Assembly (NCBI RefSeq): GCF_014646075.1
Contig: NZ_BMMT01000003.1
Span: 1 to 64,000 of the forward strand
From: Saccharopolyspora thermophila
GTDB lineage: Bacteria; Actinomycetota; Actinomycetes; Mycobacteriales; Pseudonocardiaceae
DNA: 64,000 bases
Direction: 5' to 3'
This document shows positions 11,369 through 19,831 of this stretch, piece by piece. Within the stretch, counting starts at the first letter, position 1. Each line of letters opens with the position of its first letter. The notes under the pieces are model-generated. The model was not told where the DNA came from, did not search any database, and worked only from the letters and a program-made list of their open reading frames with translations. The translations under genes were made by a program, and so were the position numbers.

Positions 11369-13978
11369 GTGCAGGTACCCGGGCCCGACACCCGCGTGGT
11401 CGAGCTGCGGGTGCACGGCATCCTCGGCACCACCGGCGACGAACTGACGGACGCGGTGGCCTCGGTGGACGTCGCCGGGGACGGCGTCGGGCGCATCGTG
11501 CGACCGGCCGACCGGCTACGCAGACCGGTGCCCGGGCCGATGTTGTCGGCCGGGGACCGCTCGGTGCCGCGGATCGTGGAGGGCTACGTCTGGGGCAACA
11601 TGACCTCGGGTGGGCCGGCGAAGGCAACCTGGGCGCTGCTGTTCCCGTTCGCGCTGGCCAACATGGCGCACTGGATGCTGCCACCGGCGAGCATGAGCAA
11701 CCCGGTCAGCCGCGCCCTGTCCGCGGTCCTGCGCGGGCTGCTGCGGCTTGCCGCGCTGCTGCTGACGATGCTGTTCGTCGCGCAGCTGACCGTGGTGAGC
11801 CTCGACCTGGTCGCCGCGCAGTGCCTGCAGCCCGGCACGCCGTGCATGGACTTCGTCCCCGAGGCGCTGCGCGGTCTCGACCTGGTGCGGGCGACGATCG
11901 CGCTGCTGCCGATCGCGCTGGTCGTGCTGCTGATGCACCGGCTGTCCACTGTGTCCTGGCAGGTGTCGGCGCCGAAGACCGACGAACCGCGGCACTCGGC
12001 GCGCGCCCCGATGCTGCCCGGCGCGAACGTGGTGTCCGATCCGGACACCCCGGCGCTGCGCGCGCTGCACGTCACCGCGGCACTGTCCACTGCGGCCATC
12101 CTGGTGCTCGGCGGTCCGTTCGCCGTCTCGCTCGACCCGCGGTGGCTGGTGGCCGCCGGGCTGCTCGCCATTGCGCTGGCCGGCACCGTGGCACTCGACG
12201 ACCCGGCCGGGATGCGGCTCGACGGCCGGGAACGAATGCTGCGCACCATGCTCGGCCGCGCGCCCCGGCGCGTGCTGATGACCGCGGCGTCCGTGCTGCT
12301 GGCGTCCGTGGCGCTGCTGCCCGGACCGCTGGCCGGTCCGCTGCCCGGCTCCGGCAGCACGATCGACGCGATCACCGGCGCGATGGTGATCACCTGCGTG
12401 GCGGTGGCCGTGCTGCTCGTGCCCGCCGCGCTGCTCGCCAGGCCGGGCTGGAAGTCGTGCCCGCGCCCGCTGCGCCCCTGGGCCGGTGGCTGGATGAGCG
12501 CACCGGTGCTGATGCTGGCGTGCATGCTCGGCAGCGGGTTCGGCGCGGGTCTCGCGCTGAGCGTGCGCGAGGCGCTCAACACCCCGGTCGAGCTGCGGCT
12601 GCCCACCGCCTACGACGACGTGACGGTCTTCTGGGGCGCCACCGCGGTGCTCATGGTCATCGCCGCGGCGGTCGCCGTCCCGTGGGTGCTGGTGCGGCGC
12701 TGGCGCGACGAGCGCCACGACAACGACGACATCCCCGACGAGGTCGCCCTGCTGCACGCCGGGCGCAAGCAGGACCAGCACGCCGCGGCCAACGCCTGGA
12801 AGTGGGCGGACCTGCAGCGCCGCTACGCGCATTACGTGCTGCTGGTGATCGCCGGGGTGCTGACGGTCAGCACCGCGATCACGCTGGTCGCGCGGGTGGC
12901 CGGGATGCCCGCCTGGACGGGGGCGCCCTGGCTGGTCGGCGTCGGCGTCGCCGCGCTGGCGACGCTGGCCGTCGGGTTGCTGCGGATGGTGCACCTGGCG
13001 GCCACCCGGCGCGACAACGCGCGCTACCTCGGCGTCCTGTGCGACCTCGCGCTGTTCTGGCCGCGCGAGGCGCACCCGGTGGTGCCGCCGTGCTACGCGC
13101 TCAAGGTCATTCCGGAGCTGGCCGACCGGGCCGCCGAGCACCTCACCGACCCGAACACCCGGGTCGTGCTGGTCGGGCACAGCCAGGGCAGCCTGCTCGC
13201 CGCCGTCGCCACCGCCCGCCTGCTGGAGTCGCTGCCGGAAGCCGATCGCGAGCGGGTCGGCCTGGTGACCGCGGGCTCGCAGCTGCAGTGGGCCTACCCG
13301 CGGGCGTTCCCCGGCGTGGTGCCGCACGCCGCGCTGCGCGATCTCGCCGGGGCGCTGGGCGGCCGCTGGCGCTCGCTGTGCCGGGGCACCGATCCGCTCG
13401 GCGGCGCGGTGTCGACGTGGAACCGGCAGGTTTACGGCGGGATGCTGATCGGCGTCGGCTTCCGCGCGGACGGCACCGAGGGACCGCTGCCCGCCGCCAC
13501 CCGCGGCCCCACCGGGGCCCTCGTGCTCGGCAGCGACCACTGGCTGCCCGACCCGCAGCGCGGGCCGTTCTCCTGCCGCCGCTGGGTTCCGGGCGTGCTC
13601 GCGCACACCGACTACAGCGGCGACCCGGAGTGGGACCGCGCGGTGGCCATGGCCGCGGGCCTGGAGACGCCGGTGCGCGGCGCCGGGCTCCCGTCGACCG
13701 CCCACCGGGTGCCGAGCGCGCCGCCCACCCCGCACCTGCACGCGCAGGGCGGGGACGGCGGTTCGCTGACCGAGAGCATCGAGGAGCTGGCCCAGCAGCC
13801 GGCGGAGCCGGAACCGGAACCGGCGCGGGCCAAGCCCGCGGAGCGGGAGCGCAGCGCACCGCGTCAGCAGGGCGCGAAGCCCCGCTCGGAGCCGTCGGTG
13901 TTGCCGGAGATCACCGAACCCCGCGGGCGGACGGCACCGTGGGAGCGCGCCATGGCGCTGCGCGCCTCCGAGCACTGA
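11369..13978 (+). CDS. Large integral membrane protein with lipase-type GHSQG motif
   Basis: 869-residue protein of an uncharacterised actinobacterial family. The N-terminus (VVELRVHGILGTTGDEL) resembles the first strand of an alpha/beta hydrolase. Next come GYVWGNMTSGGPAKATWALL and several hydrophobic segments (about 85-150, 175-195, 230-275, 300-350, 375-450, 490-570), interrupted by a cytosolic loop rich in charged residues near 450-485. The C-terminal part has VVLVGHSQGSLLA, a GxSxG nucleophile elbow at Ser605, so a membrane-embedded esterase or lipase is plausible; I could not assign the His and Asp partners. The last 100 residues are disordered and Pro/Glu-rich. The start is a GTG preceded by AGGAGG with 5-base spacing, an ideal site. 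Substrate and role unknown. Confidence 0.8.
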   Translation: MQVPGPDTRVVELRVHGILGTTGDELTDAVASVDVAGDGVGRIVRPADRLRRPVPGPMLSAGDRSVPRIVEGYVWGNMTSGGPAKATWALLFPFALANMAHWMLPPASMSNPVSRALSAVLRGLLRLAALLLTMLFVAQLTVVSLDLVAAQCLQPGTPCMDFVPEALRGLDLVRATIALLPIALVVLLMHRLSTVSWQVSAPKTDEPRHSARAPMLPGANVVSDPDTPALRALHVTAALSTAAILVLGGPFAVSLDPRWLVAAGLLAIALAGTVALDDPAGMRLDGRERMLRTMLGRAPRRVLMTAASVLLASVALLPGPLAGPLPGSGSTIDAITGAMVITCVAVAVLLVPAALLARPGWKSCPRPLRPWAGGWMSAPVLMLACMLGSGFGAGLALSVREALNTPVELRLPTAYDDVTVFWGATAVLMVIAAAVAVPWVLVRRWRDERHDNDDIPDEVALLHAGRKQDQHAAANAWKWADLQRRYAHYVLLVIAGVLTVSTAITLVARVAGMPAWTGAPWLVGVGVAALATLAVGLLRMVHLAATRRDNARYLGVLCDLALFWPREAHPVVPPCYALKVIPELADRAAEHLTDPNTRVVLVGHSQGSLLAAVATARLLESLPEADRERVGLVTAGSQLQWAYPRAFPGVVPHAALRDLAGALGGRWRSLCRGTDPLGGAVSTWNRQVYGGMLIGVGFRADGTEGPLPAATRGPTGALVLGSDHWLPDPQRGPFSCRRWVPGVLAHTDYSGDPEWDRAVAMAAGLETPVRGAGLPSTAHRVPSAPPTPHLHAQGGDGGSLTESIEELAQQPAEPEPEPARAKPAERERSAPRQQGAKPRSEPSVLPEITEPRGRTAPWERAMALRASEH

Positions 13979-14127
13979 CCCCCGACACGCGGCGGGCGGG
14001 GTTGCCTCACCCACCCTCGCGGACACGAAGAGGCAAGCGAAGAATTTTTACCGGCAATACAGGGAACGGAAAAATCTTGACCGAACGCACGGGTTGACGC
14101 CTGGGGCTTCCCAGGTTCGCCTGAGAT

Positions 14128-14157
14128 TGGGGGCTCACCCGGGCCTGGGGGCTCACC
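14128..14157. repeat. 12-bp direct repeat, two copies
   Basis: TGGGGGCTCACC occurs at 14128-14139 and again at 14146-14157, an 18-base period. It lies in the 257-base convergent spacer 13979-14235, which is AT-richer near 14035-14090 (runs of A and T) than its flanks. No function can be assigned. Confidence 0.5.
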
Positions 14158-14176
14158 TTCCGGCATATTTCGGCGG

Positions 14177-14213
14177 GAAAAACGGACGGCGTCGCCCCGA
14201 TTGGGACGACGCC
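14177..14213 (-). terminator. Rho-independent terminator of the APC permease
   Basis: On the minus strand a GGCGTCG / CGACGCC stem (14207-14213 with 14188-14194), extended by three inner G-C pairs around a 4-base loop, is followed after a short spacer by TTTTT (complement of 14178-14182). It lies 22 bases past the permease stop. This is one of the few hairpins in the window with a true T-run. Confidence 0.75.
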
Positions 14214-14235
14214 GCCTGGTGAACGTCATCAGCGA

Positions 14236-15765
14236 TCAGTCGGCGCCGCGGGGCACCTCGCCACCCGACTCGACCTCCGCCGCCTGCGCCTGGCCCAGGC
14301 GCGAGTGCCGGCGGCCGTACAGGAAGTAGATGACCACGCCCGCAACCATCCAGACCACGAACCGCACCCAGGTCAGCGCGGTCAGGTTCAGCATCAGCCA
14401 CAGGCAGGCCAGAAGCGCCAGAATCGGCACCACCGGCACCAGCGGCGCGCGGAAGCCGCGCGGCAGGTCGGGCCGGGTCCTGCGGAGCACGATCACGCCG
14501 AGCGACACGAGCACGAACGCGAACAGCGTGCCGACGTTGACCATCTCCTCCAGCTTGTCCGCCGGGAAGAAGCCCGCCGCCACGACCACGACCGCGCCGA
14601 CCAGCACCGTCGCCCGCACCGGGGTGCCGTGCTTCGGATCGGTCCTGGCGAGGCCGCGCGGCACCAGGCCGTCGCGGGACATCGCGAACAGCACGCGGGT
14701 CTGGCCCAGCAGCAGCACCATGACGACCGTGGTGAGACCGGCGAGCGCGCCCACCGCGATGATCGCCGCCGCCCACGTGACGCCGTGCTGCGCGAACGCG
14801 GTGGCCAGCGTCGAGCGGGTGCCGTCCTCCTGGGTGGCCAGGTCGGTGTAGGGCACCATGCCGGTGACCACCAGCGCGACCGCGACGTAGAGCACCGTGA
14901 CGATCGCCAGGCTGCCCAGGATGCCGCGCGGGGCGTCCCGCTGTGGGTTGCGGGTCTCCTCCGCGGTGGTGGCGACGATGTCGAAGCCGATGAACGCGAA
15001 GAACACCAGCGACGCCGCGGCCAGCAGACCGAACACGCCGTAGGTGCTGGTCTCACCGCCGAGGATCAGCGACAGCAGCGACTGCTCGATCTTCGGGCTG
15101 TCCTCGGTGGCCGGCTGCGCCGGCGGGATGAACGGCGAGTAGTTCGAGGCGTTGACGTAGGCCAGGCCCACCACGATGACCAGCAGCACCACGGCCACCT
15201 TGATCAGCGTGATCACCAGGCTGACCCGCGCGGACAGCTTCGTGCCCAGCGCCAGCAGCGTGCTCAGCACCACCACCAGCAGCACCGCTCCCCAGTCGAA
15301 CTGCAACGGGCCCAGTGGCAGCACCGTCTTCACCTGCACGCCGATCAGCTCGAGCACCTGCTCCAGGTACACCGACCAGCCCTTGCCGACGGCGGCCGCG
15401 GCGACGGCGAACTCCAGGATCAGGTCCCAGCCGATGATCCAGGCGATGAACTCGCCGAACGTCGCGTACGAGTAGGTGTACGCGCTGCCCGCGACGGGCA
15501 CGGTGGAGGCAAACTCGGCGTAGCACAACGCGGCCAGGCCGCACGCGATCGCGGCGAGCACGAACGCCAGCGACACCGACGGGCCCGAGACGTCACCCGC
15601 GGTGCGTGCGGCGAGCGTGAAGATGCCGGCACCGATCACCACCGACACCCCGAAGACGATCAGGTCCCAGGTGCCGAGATTCTTTCGTAGTTTGGTATCC
15701 GGCTCGTCGGTATCCAAGATGGATTGCTCGACCGACTTGGTTCGCCACAGCCCAGAGCCTGGCAC
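14236..15765 (-). CDS. APC-superfamily cationic amino-acid permease
   Basis: 509-residue secondary transporter with about 12 to 14 membrane segments, of the CAT-like branch. Family hallmarks are the first helix VVIGAGIFTLAARTAG, which carries the substrate-carboxylate-binding GAGIF motif, and SLVFFAFIGFDIVATTAEE in the sixth helix. In M. tuberculosis Rv3253c occupies the corresponding place. I chose the GTG at 15765 (VPGSGLWRTKSV) because GGGAGG lies 6 bases upstream; two ATG codons further upstream have no such site. It is followed by a strong terminator and not linked to a neighbour operon. Exact amino acid specificity is unknown. Confidence 0.88.
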   Translation of the reverse strand: MPGSGLWRTKSVEQSILDTDEPDTKLRKNLGTWDLIVFGVSVVIGAGIFTLAARTAGDVSGPSVSLAFVLAAIACGLAALCYAEFASTVPVAGSAYTYSYATFGEFIAWIIGWDLILEFAVAAAAVGKGWSVYLEQVLELIGVQVKTVLPLGPLQFDWGAVLLVVVLSTLLALGTKLSARVSLVITLIKVAVVLLVIVVGLAYVNASNYSPFIPPAQPATEDSPKIEQSLLSLILGGETSTYGVFGLLAAASLVFFAFIGFDIVATTAEETRNPQRDAPRGILGSLAIVTVLYVAVALVVTGMVPYTDLATQEDGTRSTLATAFAQHGVTWAAAIIAVGALAGLTTVVMVLLLGQTRVLFAMSRDGLVPRGLARTDPKHGTPVRATVLVGAVVVVAAGFFPADKLEEMVNVGTLFAFVLVSLGVIVLRRTRPDLPRGFRAPLVPVVPILALLACLWLMLNLTALTWVRFVVWMVAGVVIYFLYGRRHSRLGQAQAAEVESGGEVPRGAD

Positions 15766-16002
15766 TGTCGCCTCCCTCATTGATCCCAAATGGTGGGTCA
15801 CACCCTAGGAGAGTGCGCGGAATGGCTTGCGTAGCGTGCGGGTAGCCCGCGAACGCTGACTGTCCGCGTCGCGAACGACACCGATCGTCAGCGCCTCCAC
15901 CTCCACTCCGCGCGGACTCTAGCGCGGCAATGCCTCGTCCGGAACTCGCGGACTTGAGTTCGCCACACAATTCGTTAACGCCTCGTGATGCGAACCGGTG
16001 GC

Positions 16003-16929
16003 TCAGGAGGCCGCCGCGCGGCTGCGGTCCAGGTCCGGTTCCAGGTAGATCAGCCGCGCCGCGGGCACCTTGTCCCTGATCCGTGCCTCGGCGGCGTCGA
16101 TCTCGGCGGCCACCTCCGGTACCGACAGCGACGACACGAGACCGATCTTGGCGGCCACCAGCAGCTCGTCCGGCCCCAGGTACTGGGTGCGGATGTGGAT
16201 GACCTTCTCCACCCGCTCCGACGCCCCCAGCTCGGCGATGATCTCGTCGAGCACCTCGCGGTTCGCGCCCTCGCCGATCAGCAGGCTCTTGGTCTCCACG
16301 ATCAGCACCACGGCGATCGCGCCGAGCAGCAGGCCGATGCAGACGGTGCCGATCCCGTCGAACACGGGGTTGCCGGTCAGCACCGTGAGCCCGACACCGC
16401 CGAGCGCCAGCACCAGGCCGATCAGGGCCCCCAGGTCCTCCAGCAGCACCACGGGCAGCTCGGGTGTCTTGGCCTGCCGGATGAACTGCCACCACGTCAG
16501 CGGGCCCTTGAGCGTCCGGGACTCCCTGATCGCGGTGACGAAGCTGAACGTCTCCAGCCCGGTGGCGATCAGCAGGATCACCACCGCCACCCACGCCGAC
16601 TCCAGCGGCTCGGCGTGCTGGATCTTGTGCACGCCCTCGTACACCGCGAACACCGAACCGAGGGTGAACAGCAGCAACGCCACCACGAACGAGTAGAAGT
16701 AGCGGTCTCTGCCGTAGCCGAACGGGTGCTCCTCGGTGGGCTTGCGCTGCGAGGTCTTCTTGCCGAGCAGCAGCAGCCCCTGGTTGGAGGTGTCGGCCAC
16801 CGAGTGCACCGCCTCGGCGAGCATCGACGAGGACCCGGTGAACAGAAACCCCCCGAACTTCGCCACGGCGATGCCCGCGTTGGCGGCCAGTGCGGCAAGG
16901 ATCGCCTTGGTCCCGCCTCCTGCTGACAC
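16003..16929 (-). CDS. Cation diffusion facilitator (SLC30A9-like)
   Basis: 308-residue metal/proton antiporter-type membrane protein. The second helix carries HSVAD (His42, Asp46), the canonical CDF metal site. The fifth-helix region reads VVLLEDLGALIGLVLA, the Glu/Asp pattern of the SLC30A9-like branch rather than the HxxxD of zinc exporters, so specificity and even transport activity may differ. The charged loop RKPTEEHPFGYGRDRYFYS is diagnostic for the family. The C-terminal cytosolic domain (about 215-300) has the ferredoxin-like fold segment VIHIRTQYLGPDELLVAAKI. The GTG start at 16929 follows GGGAGA. It has no evident operon partner. Confidence 0.88.
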   Translation of the reverse strand: MSAGGGTKAILAALAANAGIAVAKFGGFLFTGSSSMLAEAVHSVADTSNQGLLLLGKKTSQRKPTEEHPFGYGRDRYFYSFVVALLLFTLGSVFAVYEGVHKIQHAEPLESAWVAVVILLIATGLETFSFVTAIRESRTLKGPLTWWQFIRQAKTPELPVVLLEDLGALIGLVLALGGVGLTVLTGNPVFDGIGTVCIGLLLGAIAVVLIVETKSLLIGEGANREVLDEIIAELGASERVEKVIHIRTQYLGPDELLVAAKIGLVSSLSVPEVAAEIDAAEARIRDKVPAARLIYLEPDLDRSRAAAS

Positions 16930-17108
16930 GATGTCTCTCCCGATTGCGTGTGGGGTCCGGGCGGTGCCCGGCTCGACGTCGCCGAGGAATCTACCCGCTG
17001 CGCGACGCCAGCGTGGCCCGAAGGGCGGAACGGAGTACTCGCGTCGGAAGGCAGCGGTGCGGGACGGCCCGCCCGCCGCGCGGCCGCCGACCTCGTGTCA
17101 TCACCGGG

Positions 17109-18359
17109 TCAGAACACACCCGCGGCGGCCCGGAACACCTGGGCGGTGCCGTCCTCGAGTTCCACCGGCTGCACCGACACGGCCGGGTCGGAGGCGGCCA
17201 GCCACACCGACTGGCCGCGCGGCAGCAGCAGTTCGCGGGGCAGTGAGCCGTTGCCCTGGTGGCGGCTGACCAACCGGACGCTTCCCTTGGTGCACAACAG
17301 GATCTGTGGCCCGGGCGAGTCGAGGTGGACGGTGCCGGACTCGGCCGGCGTCCAGTCCAATCTGGACAGTTCGAACTCGTCGGCCGGGGTGCGGTAGGCG
17401 GTCAGGTTCGCGTCCAGCGACTCCCCTTTGAGCACCCGCATGTCCCCGCAGGCGAAGTCCAGCACCCGCAGCAGCTCGGGCACGTCCACGTGCTTCGGGG
17501 TCAATCCGCAGCGCAGGATGTTGTCGGAGTTCGCCAGGATCTCGATGCCGGTGCCGTGCAGGTAGGCGTGCAGGTTCCCGGCCGGCAGGAAGATCGCCTC
17601 GCCGGGCTGGAGCACCAGCCGGTTCAGCAGCAGGCTGGCCAGCACCCCCGCGTCGTGCGGATAGGTCTCGCCGAGCTCCAGCACCGTCCGGCACTCCAGG
17701 GAGAACTCGCCGTGCCCGCGCACGTGCTCGACGCACGCCTCCAGCAGTTCCGGCAGGATCTCGCGCAGGTAGTGCTCGGGCAACGTGATCCACGTCGTGA
17801 ACAGCGCGCGCAACCCGGCGGCGTCCGGTTGCGCGGCCAGCAGTTCACGGTGCGCGCGCAGACTGGGCACCGCCAGCTCGTCCAACAGGCGCACGGTGCG
17901 CTGCGCCTCGCGGAAACCGGCCAGCGCGTGGAACTCGGTCAGCGCGCAGATCAGCTCCGGTTTCGCCGTCGGGTCCGGGTAGTTGCGGTTCGGGGCGTTG
18001 CGGGCGATGCCCGCCGCCTCCTCCCGCGCGAAGCCCTCCGCGGCCTGCTCCGCCGACGGGTGCGCCTGCAGGCTCAGCGGCTCGTCGGCGGCGAGCACCT
18101 TCATCAGGAACGGCAACCGGCTGCCCCAGCGGCGAACACACGCATCGCCCAGGTGGTGCGCGGGATCGGCGTCGAGCAACGACAGCAGCGACACCTCCTC
18201 GCCGTCCGACCGCACTACCCGGGACGGGTCCCCGGGATGCGCGCCCATCCACAGCTCTGCCTCGGGGTGCGGGGTGGGGACGGGGCGGCCGAGCAGATCA
18301 GCGATAGCGGTACGCGAGCCCCACGCGTAGGGGCGCACCGCGTTCCGCAGTAGCTCCAC
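17109..18359 (-). CDS. manA: Mannose-6-phosphate isomerase
   Basis: Type I phosphomannose isomerase, interconverting fructose-6-phosphate and mannose-6-phosphate, the entry to GDP-mannose for PIM, LAM and O-mannosylation. The zinc-ligand regions are seen: QAHPS (His within LSLQAHPSAEQA), KPE in TAKPELICAL, and GNLHAYLHGTGIEIL, with FLPAGN and LTPKHVDV completing the cupin. The length of 416 fits. The start at the GTG at 18359 (VELLRNAVRPYAWGSR) matches the family N-terminus; the longer frame is not conserved. It is the last gene of the leftward block manB, trm112-like, SIS, manA, in the same order as Rv3257c-Rv3255c. Confidence 0.94.
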   Translation of the reverse strand: MELLRNAVRPYAWGSRTAIADLLGRPVPTPHPEAELWMGAHPGDPSRVVRSDGEEVSLLSLLDADPAHHLGDACVRRWGSRLPFLMKVLAADEPLSLQAHPSAEQAAEGFAREEAAGIARNAPNRNYPDPTAKPELICALTEFHALAGFREAQRTVRLLDELAVPSLRAHRELLAAQPDAAGLRALFTTWITLPEHYLREILPELLEACVEHVRGHGEFSLECRTVLELGETYPHDAGVLASLLLNRLVLQPGEAIFLPAGNLHAYLHGTGIEILANSDNILRCGLTPKHVDVPELLRVLDFACGDMRVLKGESLDANLTAYRTPADEFELSRLDWTPAESGTVHLDSPGPQILLCTKGSVRLVSRHQGNGSLPRELLLPRGQSVWLAASDPAVSVQPVELEDGTAQVFRAAAGVF

Positions 18360-18462
18360 AGTCGTTCTCGCTTCCTCGTGTTGCGCCTGCTCGTCCGACG
18401 CCCAGCACAGCACAGCGCACCTGCCCCGTGGGCGGCATCGGGAGTATTCCCGGAACTTTCCC

Positions 18463-19542
18463 TCAGTGCACCGCCAGCGCGGGCCAGCCGGGGCCGTTCA
18501 CCGTCCCGGTGGCCAACCCCAGGTAGACGGCGGCCAGGTCGAACCGGGTGGCCAGTGCCGCGGAGCGCAACACCGCGTCGGCGCGCACCGAGTCGCCGGG
18601 CGCGACGATGTCTGCTCCGGGCAGATCGCGCGCCGCGGCCCGTTCGTGGAGCTCGCCCCGTTCGTCGTGCCGGGTGGTGACCAGGAACACGCGCATCGGC
18701 GCCCCGGGGGTGTCCTCGGGGTCGGCGAAGATGTCCGACTCCGTACCCACCGCCGCGGCGGCCCGGTGCAGCGCCCACTCGGTGACCGCCTGCGAGTAGT
18801 CGGCGACGTCGCAGGCCACCCCGGCGTGGCAGCCGAGGGCGAACGCGCCGTGCAGCGCCACCGCCGTGGACACCGGGTCGATGCCCCACAACAGCGGGGC
18901 GCGGTCAGCCAACCGCAGCGCCAGCGACTTCGCGGGGTTGGTCAGCGACTCGTGCCCCGGGTGGGCGCGTTCGGCTTCCTTGTCCATCTCGTCGGCGAGC
19001 TGGTCGGCGTCGAAGTCCAGCAGGCCGAGGGCCTTGAGCGTGCACAGTCCGACCGTCAGGGCGTGCGCGAACGACAGCGCCGGCGGCACCGGGATGCGCG
19101 GCGGCAGCACCCTGGCGCGCCCCGCGCCGGCCGCCGCGACCGGCCCGTCCGCCGGGACCGCGAGCACGACCGTCGCGCCGCGGCGGCAGGCCACCGACAC
19201 CGACTCGGCCAGCACCGCGTCACCGACGTCGTCGGTGTGCGCGAACACCACGTCCAGCGCACCGATCCACGCGGGCACGACGTCGGAGATCACCACCGGG
19301 ACCGGGCAGCGCGGCCCGGCCAGCGCGGCCAACAGTCGACACACGGCCGGGCCCACACCCGGGCGGGCCAGCAGCACCAGCGCGCGCGGCCGGCCGTCGG
19401 CGAGGTCAGCCAGCCCCACCTCGGCCGCGGTCTCCACCGCGGCGCGGACCTGCGCCCCGGCCAGCGCGGCGGCGCGCAACAGCCCGCCGGTGTCCACGTC
19501 GGCCAACCGGGCCGGGTCGTCGAACAGGCTGTCGTCCAGCAC
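18463..19542 (-). CDS. TobH-like SIS-fold protein (phosphosugar isomerase-like)
   Basis: 359-residue protein equivalent in position and character to M. tuberculosis Rv3256c, related to bifunctional phosphoglucose/phosphomannose isomerases. The N-terminal part (MLDDSLFDDPARLADVD) is typical of TobH proteins; two SIS-like halves follow. The second half has IPVPPALSFAHALTVGLCTL and WGIDPVSTAVALHGAFALG. The sugar-phosphate-binding Ser/Thr loops are poorly conserved, so catalytic activity is doubtful. The GTG at 19542 is preceded by GGTGAGG. It lies 6 bases after the Trm112-like gene and precedes manA, so it is almost certainly co-transcribed with mannose activation genes. Confidence 0.8.
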   Translation of the reverse strand: MLDDSLFDDPARLADVDTGGLLRAAALAGAQVRAAVETAAEVGLADLADGRPRALVLLARPGVGPAVCRLLAALAGPRCPVPVVISDVVPAWIGALDVVFAHTDDVGDAVLAESVSVACRRGATVVLAVPADGPVAAAGAGRARVLPPRIPVPPALSFAHALTVGLCTLKALGLLDFDADQLADEMDKEAERAHPGHESLTNPAKSLALRLADRAPLLWGIDPVSTAVALHGAFALGCHAGVACDVADYSQAVTEWALHRAAAAVGTESDIFADPEDTPGAPMRVFLVTTRHDERGELHERAAARDLPGADIVAPGDSVRADAVLRSAALATRFDLAAVYLGLATGTVNGPGWPALAVH

Positions 19543-19548
19543 GGTGCC

Positions 19549-19764
19549 TCACCCCTCCCCGGCCGTGCCGGGGTCCGGTCCCCCCACGGCCTCGTCCAGC
19601 AGCAGCACCGGAATTCCGTCCCGCACCGGGAAGGCGCGGCCGCAGGAGGTGCAGGTCAGGTAGTCGGCCTGCGCGTCGTCGCCCAGCCCCGGGCGCAGCG
19701 GCGCGTGCTGCGGGCACGGGCAAGCCAGGATCTCCAGCAACTCGGATTGCAGGTCAACGGCCAC
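19549..19764 (-). CDS. Trm112-family (UPF0434) small zinc protein
   Basis: 71-residue protein with ILACPCPQHAP, YLTCTSCGRAFPVRDGIPVLL, the Trm112/UPF0434 pattern of paired cysteines followed by a conserved strand that ends in PVLL. Trm112 proteins activate methyltransferases; the bacterial role is unknown. The gene is too short to stand out but has a strong GGGAGG ribosome site 4 bases before the GTG at 19764. It lies between manB and the SIS gene, 67 bases after manB, and ends 6 bases before the SIS start, so it belongs to the operon. Confidence 0.8.
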   Translation of the reverse strand: MAVDLQSELLEILACPCPQHAPLRPGLGDDAQADYLTCTSCGRAFPVRDGIPVLLLDEAVGGPDPGTAGEG

Positions 19765-19831
19765 TTTTCCTCCCAAACTCGCGCACCGACCCGGCGGATA
19801 CGCACTCGGCCGTCGCGGCGGCGCCGGCACT

